64,000 nucleotides of DNA from Phymorhynchus buccinoides (GCA_017654935.2 CM065710.1:30868237-30932236); one strand, 5' to 3'; positions 25,325-36,911 are shown, counted from the stretch's first letter. Made by a program: numbers and translations. Notes: generated by a model not told the origin, from the sequence alone.

Positions 25325-25801
25325 ACCTCCGACTCATGCCTGCTCTCCACTCCCCGTATTAAAACTAAATCCTTCGGTGAATCTTCTTTCTCGTACTCTG
25401 CTCCCTCGGTCTGGAATAGCTTACCACACAGTGTTCGCCACTCTTCCTCTGTTCAGTCTTTCAAAACTTCTCTGAAAACTCATCTTTTTGAAACCTCATA
25501 CTCTCACCTCTAATCCACATAGTCCTTGATGATATTACCCTGCGTGTGTGCGTGCCTGTGGGGGGGGGGGGGGGGAGGGGGGGAGGGAGGGCGAGAGAGA
25601 TGAATACATGCATTTTGTATGAACAGTCTCACTTATTTTTAATGTTTATATTCATTGATACTTGTCTTCATGTTGATTATTGTCTTTAATGTGTATGTTT
25701 ATCTGTATGTTAGTGTTTAGGCCTTTGTTCAGCGCTTTGAGCACCCTGCAAAGGGAGTTAAGCGCTCTATAAATAACCAGTATTATTATTATTATTATTA
25801 T
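25325..25801 (+). mobile_element. 5'-truncated L2/CR1-like LINE 3' end
   Basis: The plus strand encodes FSYSAPSVWNSLPHSVR and SFKTSLKTHLFETS (about 25330-25510), the hallmark C-terminus of L2/CR1-group reverse transcriptases. A 3'-UTR with a poly-G tract (25558-25590) follows. The terminal motif CAGCGCTTTGAGCACC then GCGCTCTATAAAT leads to an (ATT)n tail (about 25730-25801). The same end marks the elements at 11372 and 58390. Confidence 0.85.
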
Positions 25802-26791
25802 TTGTCCATGTTAGTCACATTGTTGTTGATGAAGCCAAGGAGAGCAACTGGCATTGTTATTCTGATTGATTTGCCTGTTCTGGACTGAATTTCTTTTTCT
25901 ACCAGCTCCCAGATGGGGTTTATCTCAGGGCAGTGGAAGAAGAAAGGTTCGATAAAGACTATTTCATCTGTCTGGCAAACGTTGCATTTGTTCGAGTTAG
26001 TCAGGCCCATTTTATGCAGAAGAATGTTTGTTGGATAAATGTTGTGTAGAATTTTCCATTGCAGTACTCTCTGTCTAATTTCTTTGGTGCTGTTATAGGT
26101 GGCAGTTCAATGTGTTTTCGTTATTTCTATGCCCAATTTCCTTCAAATGACTGCACAAGTTTATGATTCTGTTGCTATGATCGTTCGGAAATCCTTGCAT
26201 TTCAGAGTTTGGAGCGGGTGACCAATTAATGTAATTCTGAGAGGGTTAACATCGTTGTTTTCATACAGTCGAAGTCTGTTTCTTGTTTGTGCTGAACGGA
26301 AAGCACATCTAATGGCATTGTATTCTAAAATCCTGTGAGCAGCTCTTCCTACTTTTTCTTGAATTTGGTCGAAGGACAAAAGTTGACCTGCCTCGTCGAG
26401 AATGTCCTGGATAGTGTACGTCTTATTATTGATCCAGTTTTTCATAATCAGACACTGGCCTTGATATTGAAAGTTTTGGTTATGCCACAAAGCTGAATTT
26501 AGATAGAGGTTCTGGTCGTCGTTGAGGTTTGCTTTGTGTCGTACAGTTGCCCAGGATTGCAAGACTCGCTGCCAAAAGGGACCTCGTTGTTTAAAAACTT
26601 GACTAATAAGCTTTGGTGAGAAATTTATATACATAGTTATAATATGCTCGTTTGATTGGGACAGAATTCCAGTGCGTCTTAGGGCATGTAGACGTATCCT
26701 TACTTTGACCCTCAAAGGTATTTCTCATCAATTTACTCCTTTGGCTCGTTAGAAATTTCTGGTAGCATTTTCTAATCTGGCCCCTAAGCAC
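25798..26791 (-). pseudogene. L1/Tx1-like LINE ORF2 C-terminus
   Basis: Minus strand from 26715: CTERM-type sequence with GPFWQRVLQSWATV, LYLNSALWHNQNF, NWINNKTYTIQDIL, LLSFDQIQEK and YNAIRCAF. It is followed after frame breaks by GLTNSNKCNVCQTDE and FFFHCPEINPIWE (25798-26010). The order LW.N....W......T..D......SF and then C..C....H...CP fits the C-terminus of Tx1/L1-clade elements. Its 3' end touches the tail of the previous LINE at about 25800. Confidence 0.7.
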
Positions 26792-27105
26792 GGGAGAAGC
26801 ATGCTAGAGGAAACTGAGAGGGAATCTTGGACTGGTTCTTGCATGTGTCACAACACAAAAGCCTGATTTGTGGTGCCCTTGCGGGTTTTTTAAAACTTTG
26901 TGTACATTCATATCGCTATTTTTGCATCATACTGTTGGTCTTCAAAATGAAGGATGCAGATAAGCTGTCTACTATTCTTTGTTTATTTCTGCCTTATTGC
27001 ATTAACATATTTAAATTTGCATCTATCAGGGTCTGTTATCTTCTTGCACACTAAAAGTATGAGTTAGAAACAATTTTGTATGAACATGTGCACAGATGGT
27101 TTTAG
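26792..27105. other. No gene recognised
   Basis: AT-rich spacer between two retroelement fragments. Confidence 0.4.
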
Positions 27106-27109
27106 AGGA

Positions 27110-27391
27110 CCATTACTGATGGACTTTGACATCAACATTTTCTCCTGGGAAACTTTGGCCCAAAGCCGATCAGCATGGCGTGGTGAAGTCACAAAGGGAG
27201 CTGCCAAGTTTGAGGCTCACCGAATCGAGACCGCCCAGGCACATCGAGAAGCGCGAAAAAATCGCACGAGCAGCAGCGATTCTCCAACTCCAACAGATCC
27301 CCTCAACTCTCTTTTCTGTCCCCACTGTCACAAAACCTTCAAGGCCCGCATCGGACTCATCAGTCATCTTCGTACCCACCCCACATCCTGA
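27110..27391 (+). pseudogene. Retrotransposon C-terminal tail with C2H2 finger
   Basis: The plus frame reads WETLAQSRSAWRGEV, KGAAKFEAHRIE and CPHCHKTFKARIGLIS with HLRTH, then stop. This W..LA..R..WR..V..GA..FE..R...C..C...F.ARIGL.SHLRTH tail is the usual C-terminus of a widespread invertebrate non-LTR polymerase. The polymerase itself is absent. The clade cannot be fixed from the tail alone. Confidence 0.7.
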
Positions 27392-27540
27392 ACCCTCTGA
27401 CATTGGAACTGTTGACGGATGGTCTTCATCCCTTGGGGCGGACTCATCCGTCATCTTCGTACCCACCCCACATCCTGAACCCTCTGACATTGGAACTGTT
27501 GACGGATGGTCTTCATCCCTCAGGACGGACGAACGAACAT
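27353..27540 (+). repeat. 87-bp tandem repeat, about 2 copies
   Basis: GGACTCATC.GTCATCTTCG at 27353 recurs at 27440, including TGGAACTGTTGACGGATGG in both units. It overlaps the end of the zinc-finger tail and its 3'-UTR. Confidence 0.9.
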
Positions 27541-28009
27541 CATACTGAGCTGCATGTCTCTGAGGACACTTACTGAGCTGCGTGTTTCTGTTATTAGGAG
27601 ACATTTCCATGTCACACTAACGTGACTATTCTAATATCTATTTTAGTAATATCTGACAAATATAATATATTCAAATGTCAATATATACAAACCATAATCT
27701 GAATAACAGTCTCTCTTATTCACATTTTGCAGTTGGCATGATTGGTTTACTGTCTCAAGGTCATGTGTGTTACAAAATATTGATTATCATAATGACCTTG
27801 ACCTTGACTTGTGAACTTCTCTTTTTTACCTGTGGCTGTAGTTTGGACACCATTGGGTTTACACCCACGAAACCATATATGTTCTTGATCACCATGATCA
27901 AAGGAATGCAGTTGGAGACATTTAAAAGCCATTTGACCTTGACGTTTATATTTGACCTTGAAGCTGTCACATGATGGCGGTCTGTCCGGATAAAAGTGCC
28001 CATAATTTC
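27541..28009. repeat. AAGGTCA-type repeat, second locus
   Basis: CTCAAGGTCATG near 27756, TGACCTTGACCTTGA near 27792 and two more TTGACCTTGA copies near 27934 and 27951. It is related to the 7.7-9.35 kb and 43.7-44.1 kb regions; no ORF. Confidence 0.55.
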
Positions 28010-28132
28010 AAAACCGTTGATGTTAGACCCATATATATTCATGATCAGCATCACAACGTAAACCCAGTGGAAGACATTTTGAAGGGGTCAATAGCACAGT
28101 GAGAGTGAGAGCTGAGGAGGATCTGAAAACAT
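28010..28132 (+). repeat. Repeat fragment matching 30925-31125
   Basis: AGTGGAAGACATTTTGAAGG and CAATAGCACAGTGAGAGTGA occur here and again, twice in tandem form, at about 30955-31125, on the far side of the 28.2-30.9 kb LINE insertion. Confidence 0.8.
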
Positions 28133-28247
28133 GTGATTGCTACCAGCAAGTCAAGGAAGGGCACCTGAGTCCGCTCATCCATGACTTCCTCGCAACAACC
28201 ACAATCAAGCATCACCCTCCAGGTAGGCCTCGTTTCATTTGTTAATT

Positions 28248-30915
28248 GTTGCTCAGAAGCCATTGGCTGAGCGAGCTCATGTGATGTTTGTGCGATGAGG
28301 AACACGAACAATAATAGCGAAAAATGTATAATATTTCAATTAACAATACAGGGCTCACCTCAAATTCTGTTTACGCATTTGTCTAAGAGGGTCTGGCCCA
28401 TACTCTCGTTCTTCTGAACTGGCTTGCAGTAGAAAAATGTATTGTCCCTCGACCAGCATGCAGCACTCAGTATGGTTTCCAACTGTACATCCTTGTTGAG
28501 CGCTGCCGAAGAGCTTGCCTCCTGTGTGCTGTGCGCTGAGAACACAGCCGTGTCTATGCCACTCTGTTCAAGCACAGATTAAATCCATCTGCTAAGAGTG
28601 TCTCTTGAGATAGCATTATGAGGTTTCACATAGTCTCATCACTATTCACTTTTCCATTCACTTCTATCTCAACATGGTCAAGCTCTTCTTTCAGGTCATT
28701 GCGTTCAAAACGACAATAAAAAGCATTTAATTTTTCAGAAAAATCATGTTGGTCTTCTAAGAGCATGGCCGACGCTTGGTTGGTTGATTTATTTTAGCCA
28801 GTGAGAGTTTTTAGTCCCTCCCAAATGTCAGCCATGTTTCTGTGTTGAAACTGACTTTCAACCTTTTCCTTGTATATCTTTCTGAGCTCACGAAGTTCAG
28901 CCGTTAACGTTTTTTGAATGGATTTTCTGTCTGTTTTATCACCAGTTTGAAACACAATCTTCTTTTTGTTAATGGTTGTTTTTTAAACTTTTGATACCCA
29001 TGGCTTGTTATTGGGGAAAATCTTGATAGTTTTTTGAGGAATGATTATGTCTTGACAGAAAGATACGTAACAAGAAACAATATCAACGGCTTCACTCACA
29101 CTTACACGAATCAGTCAACACACTCCATTCTGTACACTCAAAGCATCCTCTCAGTTCTTCCACACTCTCAGGCGTCCACATTTTCACACTCTTCCTCACA
29201 ACTGGTTCAGTCTGTATCTTGGGTCTATATCTGGGCATTAAACAGACAGAGTCATGGTCAGAGCTGCCAATAGATTGAAGACTAATAGATTTGTACGCAT
29301 GCAGGATGTTGCCATAACAGAGATCAAGAGTCTTTTGATTTCGAGTGTAACATGTCACATATTGGCTTCAACTGGGTAGACAGGTTAAAAGATCACAATG
29401 ATTAAAATCTCCCAGCACAAAGCAAGGGGCGTCAGGGTTGATCAGCTGGAGGGAACGCACAGTGTCGGCAATGTCAGCAGCAGCACGTGCAGCACAGGCA
29501 GAGGGGGGCACGTAACACACGGTGACGAACAGCTGACCAAACTCACGAGGGAGGTATCTGGGTCGAAGCGCCACAGAGAACAGTTCAACGTCAGCTGTGC
29601 ACAGTTGTTTCTTTACTGTCATGTGCACCCTGTCTCACCAGCGTTCGTTAACGTACAGGCACACGCCGCCACCCTGTTTTATTTGTCCCTATCCGTTCTG
29701 TATGGCACACCAAACCCATCGATAGCCAACATGTCATCAGAATCAGAAATTAAATCGCACAATCTAAAGTTTTGACTGAAGAAGTTTCGTCGCACATGCG
29801 CGGCACAGTCCTGTTGGTCACGTGAGGCTTGAGCGAAATGCGCCAGCGCACTGACAATTCCTGCGCCGCATACCCAAGCATTGCAATCACACTCATGCCC
29901 CTCTTCAACAGGGCCTTGCTGTTGGATGGAAGAACCCCGTTAGCCATTCCAACAACCTCCATCGCTGTTTTCGTCACTGTGCACTGAATGGACGCTAGCT
30001 CTTGCTTTTTGCGGCAACGATTTCCAAATTGGTATGTTGACATTTGGGGTGATCAGTGCTGGGCAGGTTGCTGGTCTGTTGATCGCATCAGCCCTCTATC
30101 TAAAGCTTTCTTCAGTCTTCCGTGCTTCGAAGCGTCCCTTTGTCAACTTTGCTAGTTCGTCATCCACCGCTTTGCCAAGTTCCTCCACTTCTTCATATTC
30201 CTGATCGATTTGGGGGATCAAACTCATTTTTGCTTTCTCTCACTTTCTTCCTGCACACAGTTCCTCCTCTTCTTCATCCAATTTCTGTTCTTCTCGACTA
30301 ACAAGGCCATCACGTTCCTCTCCTTCTTCTTCTTCTTCATCATTCTTTTCCTCTGCCAAAACTATTTTGTTGTTGGTCGGCAGAGCTTTCTCTCAGCAGG
30401 GTAGGGCGAGGCCTTTTGGCGACGTTCTAAATTTGCTCCTCTAGCTCTTCAAATTTTCTGTTCCAGTTTTGATCCAGTTTCTCAATCAAGGTTAGGATCC
30501 GGGTCGTACTGTCTTGATCCTTTTCACACGAATCGGTGCCTACATCTTTCTCTTGCTGATCTGTATCCGCCATCACAGGGATTCACGAGCTTCGTCTCTG
30601 CCACGTGTGCTGTTGAGAAAGCTATGCTCTGCGGTGCCAGACCGAACAGGCGGTGCCAGGAAAGATTAAGACCAACAAAGGGAGCCTGAACCCGTGAAGC
30701 GGCCTACAAAAACTAGTTAGGGTTTTTAACCATGAGGTTACACACAATCCTGAAGTTTTATGCAGAATGTGGATAGGTAAATAAGCAGAGTAAAAGAATT
30801 CCAAGCACCCGTGAACACAATCACAGCTTCTCTGGCACACTAGGAAAGCCGCCACTGGCACGCTAGTGACGTCACATCTCACATGAGCTCGCTCAGTCAA
30901 TGGCTTCTGAGCAAC
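28248..30915 (-). mobile_element. LINE remnant bounded by a 37-bp inverted repeat
   Basis: GTTGCTCAGAAGCCATT at 28248 to ATGTG at 28284 is the reverse complement of 30879-30915 with one mismatch. In minus sense, from the right: MADTDQQEKDVGTD (from 30573) as an ORF1-like start that soon stops; an APE endonuclease with CFVLGDFNHCDL (29368-29628) and SSDHDSVCL (about 29280); then a linker with FPNNKPWVSK, ELRELRKIYKEKVE and NMADIWEGLKTLTG (about 28790-29030), then KLNAFYCRFE near 28720. The RT core is missing. The inverted ends could reflect 5' inversion during insertion. Confidence 0.7.
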
Positions 30916-31264
30916 AACCATACATATTTGTGATCAGCATCAACAGAGGAATGCAGTGGAAGACATTTTGAAGGGGCCAATAGCACAGTGAGAGTGAGAA
31001 CTCAGGGGGCTCTGAAAACAAATGCTCATGTCAAAACCGTTGGCGTTAGACCAATATAACCATATATATTCAGGAGAATGCAATAGAAGACATTTAGAAG
31101 GGACAATAGCACAGTGAGAGTGAGAGTTAACCCCAGTGAGTGTGACTGGACTACTAAGCAGCGGGAGACATTTCGAAGCGCTATCCTGGCAACTGCTATT
31201 CTAAAGACATGTGCCAGGGAAAAGCTGCCGCGAAGTGAAGCAAGCGCAGGGCGTAGCTGCTAGT

Positions 31265-31420
31265 AGTTTATAATGCGCACAAGTCTTACTCTGCTGACCA
31301 GTGTTTTGATGTTTGGTCATCAGCAACTGACAATAATATCTATAATGTGGGTAATGAAGTAGTAGAGAGGCTTTTGTTTTTCATTGAAATTCCACACAAA
31401 CGGGTAGATGATAAGTCATA
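31265..31420 (+). promoter_or_regulatory. Duplicated upstream region of receptor 2
   Basis: Matches 51277-51420 before receptor 4: AAGTCTTACTCTGCTGACCA, then CTTTTGTTTTTCATT and ACACAAAC.GGTAGATGAT. In block A about 250 bp of other sequence (31421-31670) separate it from the VNTR; in block B it runs directly into the 80-bp units. Confidence 0.6.
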
Positions 31421-31670
31421 AGTCGTGCGTCATAAGTTTCTTTATTGTCCATTGGCATTGACGCACATGGAAAATTGTCTTCCACCGTGTAAAATAAGAT
31501 ACAATTAATTAAAATTAAAATTAAAATACTATTTTAAGAAAATGAAAAAAAGTCAATTTACACTCAAACCCAACCATTCACTCATGCAACCCACCACCAC
31601 TTCCGCCTTCATTTGTGTTCTAACTTGTTCTTTTCTCTCCTTTTTGTCCTTTTCTTTCTTTTTCTTTTCG

Positions 31671-33955
31671 TGGTAGCAGTCTATCCACCATCATGCTACA
31701 TAGTTTCATGTGACCTTTTGTTTCAATGAGATTCCACACAAACTGGTAGATGATAGCAGTCTATCCACCATCATGCTACATAGTTCCATGTGACCTTTTG
31801 TTTCAATGAGATTCCACACAAACTGGTAGATGATAGCAGTCTATCCACCATCATGCTACATAGTTCCATGTGACCTTTTGTTTCAATAACATTCCACACA
31901 AACTGGTAGATGATAGCAGTCTATCCACCATCATGCTACATAGTTCCATGTGACCTTTTGTTTCAATAACATTCCACACAAACTGGTAGATGATAGCAGT
32001 CTATCCACCATCATGATACATGGATTAATGTGACCTTTAGTTTCAATGAGATTCCACACAAACTGGTAGATGATAGCAGTCTATCCACCATCATGATACA
32101 TGGTTTCATGTGACCTTTTGTTTCAATGACATTCCACACAAACTGGTAGATGATAGCAGTCTATCCACCATCATGCTACATGGTTTCATGTGACCTTTTG
32201 TTTCAATGACATTCCACACAAACTGGTAGATGATAGCAGTCTATCCACCATCATGATACATGGTTTCATGTGACCTTTTGTTTCAATGACATTCCACACA
32301 AACTGGTAGATGATAGCAGTCTATCCACCATCATGCTACATGGTTTCATGTGACCTTTTGTTTCAATGACATTCCACACAAACTGGTAGATGATAGCAGT
32401 CTATCCACCATCATGCTACATGGTTTCATGTGACCTTTTGTTTCAATGACATTCCACACAAACTGGTAGATGATAGCAGTCTATCCACCATCATGATACA
32501 TGGTTTCATGTGACCTTTTGTTTCAATGACATTCCACACAAACTGGTAGATGATAGCAGTCTATCCACCATCATGCTACATGGTTTCATGTGACCTTTTG
32601 TTTCAATGACATTCCACACAAACTGGTAGATGATAGCAGTCTATCCACCATCATGCTACATGGTTTCATGTGACCTTTTGTTTCAATGACATTCCACACA
32701 AACTGGTAGATGATAGCAGTCTATCCACCATCATGATACATGGTTTCGTGTGACCCTTTGTTTCAATGACATTCCACACAAACTGGTAGATGATAGCAGT
32801 CTATCCACCATCATGATACATGGTTTCGTGTGACCCTTTGTTTCAATGACATTCCACACAAACTGGTAGATGATAGCAGTCTATCCACCATCATGCTACA
32901 TGGTTTCATGTGACCTTTTGTTTCAATGAGATTCCACACAAACTGGTAGATGATAGCAGTCTATCCACCATCATGCTACATAGTTCCATGTGACCTTTTG
33001 TTTCAATGAGATTCCACACAAACTGGTAGATGATAGCAGTCTATCCACCATCATGCTACATAGTTCCATGTGACCTTTTGTTTCAATGACATTCCACACA
33101 AACTGGTAGATGATAGCAGTCTATCCACCATCATGCTACATAGTTTCATGTGACCTTTTGTTTCAATGACATTCCACACAAACTGGTAGATGATAGCAGT
33201 CTATCCACCATCATGATACATGGTTTCGTGTGACCCTTTGTTTCAATGACATTCCACACAAACTGGTAGATGATAGCAGTCTATCCACCATCATGCTACA
33301 TAGTTTCATGTGACCTTTTGTTTCAATGAGATTCCACACAAACTGGTAGATGATAGCAGTCTATCCACCATCATGCTACATAGTTCCATGTGACCTTTTG
33401 TTTCAATGAGATTCCACACAAACTGGTAGATGATAGCAGTCTATCCACCATCATGCTACATGGTTTCATGTGACCTTTTGTTTTAATGAGATTCCACACA
33501 AACTGGTAGATGATAGCAGTCTATCCACCATCATGCTACATAGTTTCATGTGACCTTTTGTTTCAATGAGATTCCACACAAACTGGTAGATGATAGCAGT
33601 CTATCCACCATCATGCTACATAGTTTCATGTGACCTTTTGTTTCAATGAGATTCCACACAAACTGGTAGATGATAGCAGTCTATCCACCATCATGCTACA
33701 TAGTTCCATGTGACCTTTTGTTTCAATGAGATTCCACACAAACTGGTAGATGATAGCAGTCTATCCACCATCATGATACATGGTTTCATGTGACCTTTTG
33801 TTTTAATGAGATTCCACACAAACTGGTAGATGATAGCAGTCTATCCACCATCATGCTACATAGTTCCATGTGACCTTTTGTTTTAATGAGATTCCACACA
33901 AACTGGTAGATGATAGCAGTCTATCCACCATCATGATACATGGTTTCATGTGACC
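31671..33955 (+). repeat. 80-bp VNTR ending at receptor 2 start, about 28-29 copies
   Basis: The unit runs AACTGGTAGATGATAGCAGT, CTATCCACCATCATG, then a variable (A/C)TACAT(A/G)GTT(C/T), CATGTGACC, TTTTGTTTCAATGA and ATTCCACACA. Variants (TAGTTCC/TGGTTTC, GAG/GAC/AAC, CTTTTG/CCTTTG) form runs of neighbouring like units, a sign of local slippage or unequal exchange. The last unit breaks off in CATGTGACC and the receptor start follows 8 bases after TGA. Receptor 4 has only about two such units. Spacers are not unique and the unit is not a CRISPR. Confidence 0.97.
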
Positions 33956-33961
33956 ACTAGA

Positions 33962-34969
33962 ATGGAGAATTCGCAACGTCTGGAAAGAGACACGTGGGAC
34001 GATCTAAACCAACCATATGTAGACGCAGCATATCTTATTAAAGATTTCGGCTATGCAGTGGTGTGTGCCTTGGGTGTTTTCAGTAATGTAATGGTAATTC
34101 TGATCATGCTTCGTCTTCCTTCGTCCACGTCCAGTGTTTTCTTCATAGCTCTGGCCGTGTCGGACCAGATTGTTATGACACACCCATTGAACTATTCCAT
34201 TGCATTTATATTTAATGTAAAGCGTTTCGAGGATCAGGGATCCTGTCAGTGCAAGGTTTACAATTCATCACTAGATATAGCATCCCCTGTTTCATCATGG
34301 ATGCTGGTGTCCCTCGCCATGCTCAGAGCTGCCTCTGTGCTGTGGCCACTTCGTGTCAGTGCTGTGTGGAACAAGAGAAAGTCCCGAGCTGCTGCAGGAA
34401 TTGTGACTATCATTTTAATTATGATTAATTGTCATTATCTGTATGGGTATGATCTTCGTGGGGGAACGTGTGGTGTACTTCCATCAGGAACGTACGCGTG
34501 GTTTGTTGACAGTGTGTTTCAATGGATAAAGCTTCTTCAATTCAATTTATTACCTTTCCTACTGCTGGTGGTCAGCAACACTGCTCTGTTGAGGACACTG
34601 GTCAGCTCTCTTACAACAAACCAACGTCTTTCTGAACAACAAGCCAGCCAGGATTCCAGACAACAGACGGTGTCTTCACTGACTGTCACATTGGTTGCTG
34701 CCAGCGTTGCTTTCTTCCTTCTAACAACACCAATGGCTATTTACAATATATTATATGGTAATGTCAACTGGGGTGACCCTATAGAAAATGGACAGTACTC
34801 AGTATTCGGTGCAATCAGCAATGTCCTGTGGTCCACTAACAGTGCCATCAACTTCTATCTGTACTGTTTGAGTGGCACCAAGTTCAAAGCAGAGTTCATG
34901 AAGATTGTTGTGGAGTTTAGGGCCATTTTCTGCAAAACCAAGACAGTGAGCTATGAGCAGAGTTCATGA
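33962..34969 (+). CDS. Receptor 2: orphan rhodopsin-like GPCR, single exon
   Basis: A 335-residue receptor from the ATG at 33962, a start shared with receptor 4; the in-frame GTG at 33950 is not a credible eukaryotic start. TM1 has the V-F-S-N variant of GN. TM2 has LAVSD with D68. C97 and C170 can bridge TM3 and loop 2. The DRY box is M-L-R122 followed by WPL. TM5 is around 193-213, TM6 has P257, and TM7 has N297-F-Y-L-Y in place of NPxxY. Helix 8 is KFKAEFMKIVVEF. The final residues KTKTVSYEQSS are encoded at the junction of two 68-bp repeat units, and the stop comes from the next unit read in a shifted frame. An ATGTGA start-stop lies just upstream. It is paralogous to receptor 4 and more distantly to 1 and 3. 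Ligand unknown. Confidence 0.93.
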   Translation: MENSQRLERDTWDDLNQPYVDAAYLIKDFGYAVVCALGVFSNVMVILIMLRLPSSTSSVFFIALAVSDQIVMTHPLNYSIAFIFNVKRFEDQGSCQCKVYNSSLDIASPVSSWMLVSLAMLRAASVLWPLRVSAVWNKRKSRAAAGIVTIILIMINCHYLYGYDLRGGTCGVLPSGTYAWFVDSVFQWIKLLQFNLLPFLLLVVSNTALLRTLVSSLTTNQRLSEQQASQDSRQQTVSSLTVTLVAASVAFFLLTTPMAIYNILYGNVNWGDPIENGQYSVFGAISNVLWSTNSAINFYLYCLSGTKFKAEFMKIVVEFRAIFCKTKTVSYEQSS

Positions 34970-35230
34970 AGATTGTTGTGGAGTTTAAGGCCGTTTTCTG
35001 TAAAACCAAGACAGTGAGTTATGAGCAGAGTTCATGAAGATTGTTGTGGAGTTTAGGGCCGTTTTCTGTAAAACCAAGACAGTGAGTTATGAGAAGACTT
35101 TCTGGACATTGTTGTGGAGTTTAGGGCCATGTTCTGTGAAACCAATACAGTGAGTTCTGAGCAGAGTTTCTGAAGATTGTTGTGGAGTTTAAGGCCATAT
35201 CTGTAAAGCCAAGACAGTGAGCTCTGGGCA
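34889..35230 (+). repeat. 68-bp tandem repeat covering receptor 2 C-terminus and 3' end
   Basis: GCAGAGTTCATGAAGATTGT at 34889 (coding helix 8) recurs at 34957 and 35025 and in decayed form to 35230; each unit carries AAAACCAAGACAGTGAG. Since 68 is not a multiple of three, the second unit is read out of frame and supplies TGA (TCATGA) as the stop. The same repeat follows receptor 4. Confidence 0.95.
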
Positions 35231-35413
35231 GAGGTCACCCCTGCTATAATAATGACTGCGTTGACCCTGTATTCACGGCGTGGCAGAGAGTTGACAAAAG
35301 CTGAAAGCTTTAAACGTTTAATGAAAATCAGTCAACACAGTTTTGTTTCTAAATATATACCGAGGGAAATAACTGTTTATATTTCGCTGTAATATGAATC
35401 TGAAAAAGTGGTC

Positions 35414-35414
<1 letters not shown>

Positions 35415-35503
<89 letters not shown>
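35415..35503. repeat. (CT)n microsatellite
   Basis: Pure CT run just beyond the end of block A. Confidence 0.98.
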
Positions 35504-35506
<3 letters not shown>

Positions 35507-35559
35507 GAGGTGACGATTATGGGGCACTCATACTTGCTCTAGTACTTTACAAGTAGATT

Positions 35560-35895
35560 TTGTTCCTGAATAGACGTGCAGACGCTAATAGTTTCTACAT
35601 ATGTTATTAAATCAATTATCTTTGAATCCTTAGCATGCAATCAATCATTCCCATAGTGGATGTATTACGCTCGTTGTTTTTTTCTGTATTGTTTATGTTT
35701 TCTTTTTCTGTCTAATATTTGTTCTTGTTTTGCGGTTACTATGTCCGTGTTTATATTGCGTCGTTCATGTATTGTCTGTTAGTTTCGTGTGTGTGTTCGT
35801 TTATATATCGTTGTACATGGGTCAATGGCCAAAGTACATTAAACATCTGAAGCCTGAGGCCTGAAGCCTGAAGCCAGCCAGCCTGAAGCCAGACG
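35560..35895 (+). mobile_element. Retroelement 3' end with (GAAGCCT)n tail
   Basis: T-rich 3'-UTR-like sequence ends in ACATTAAACATCTGAAGCCT and repeated CTGAAGCCTGAAG. The tail type differs from the other elements here. No coding part remains. Confidence 0.5.
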
Positions 35896-36087
35896 TGTTG
35901 CAGTCGTAGACTTCTGGCAGGTCAGGCAGGCTTAGGCCTATCATTTTCCGCGTAAGTACTGACAGACTGAGGCGATCATACTGTAGTACGCTTTCTCAAC
36001 AGTATTTGAACTGATCGGCCTGCAGCCCCGTACTCAGTCAGCATCCTCACTTCCGCACAGCAACTATGGCAGTAATGTGTGTGATTG

Positions 36088-36098
36088 TGGGTGGTTGG

Positions 36099-36157
<59 letters not shown>

Positions 36158-36257
36158 CGTGCGTGCGTGTGCGTGTGCGCGCGTGTGTGTGTGTGTGTGT
36201 GAGTGTGTGGGTGGCTGTGTGTGCGTGTGCGTGTGAGTGTGTGGGTGGCTGTGTGTG

Positions 36258-36321
<64 letters not shown>

Positions 36322-36324
36322 CGT

Positions 36325-36357
<33 letters not shown>

Positions 36358-36414
36358 AGTGTGTGGGTGGCTGTATGTGCGTGTATGTGTGGGCGTGTGT
36401 ATGTGTGTGTGTGC

Positions 36415-36478
<64 letters not shown>

Positions 36479-36487
36479 ATGTGTGTG
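36088..36487. repeat. (GT)n microsatellite, about 400 bp
   Basis: GT with repeated GTGCGTGC and GTGGGTGGCTGT interruptions, which themselves recur with a period of tens of bases, so there is a higher-order duplication. Confidence 0.98.
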
Positions 36488-36499
36488 TGCTTCCTAGTG

Positions 36500-36698
36500 T
36501 TTAATTTTGCATTGTAATTTTTTTTAACTATTTGTTTTAATTTTTTATTAAAGCAAAATGTGTGGACAGCTTTGATTATGGTTTGAAAGTTTGTTAATGA
36601 CTGATATGCGTCTTATTATTGTTATGTTTACGTTGTATGTGCATGCCGGACAAAGATGTTCTTCTATTAATGACTGATTGATTGATTGATTGATTGAT
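36500..36698 (+). mobile_element. Retroelement 3' end with (ATTG)n tail
   Basis: AT-rich UTR-like sequence ending in GACTGATTGATTGATTGATT. No coding part is attached. Confidence 0.45.
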
Positions 36699-36754
36699 GC
36701 ACAGACTCAATCACACACACACTCACACATGTGCACGCGTGAGCACGCACACAC

Positions 36755-36911
<157 letters not shown>

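Noticed and set aside
31671..33955. CRISPR-like array
   Set aside because: The whole 80-bp unit is conserved with no unique spacers and the setting is eukaryotic.
33950..33961. GTG at 33950 (and 51534) as the start of receptors 2 and 4
   Set aside because: Eukaryotic starts are ATG; the ATG twelve bases later is shared by both and is followed by the conserved N-terminus.
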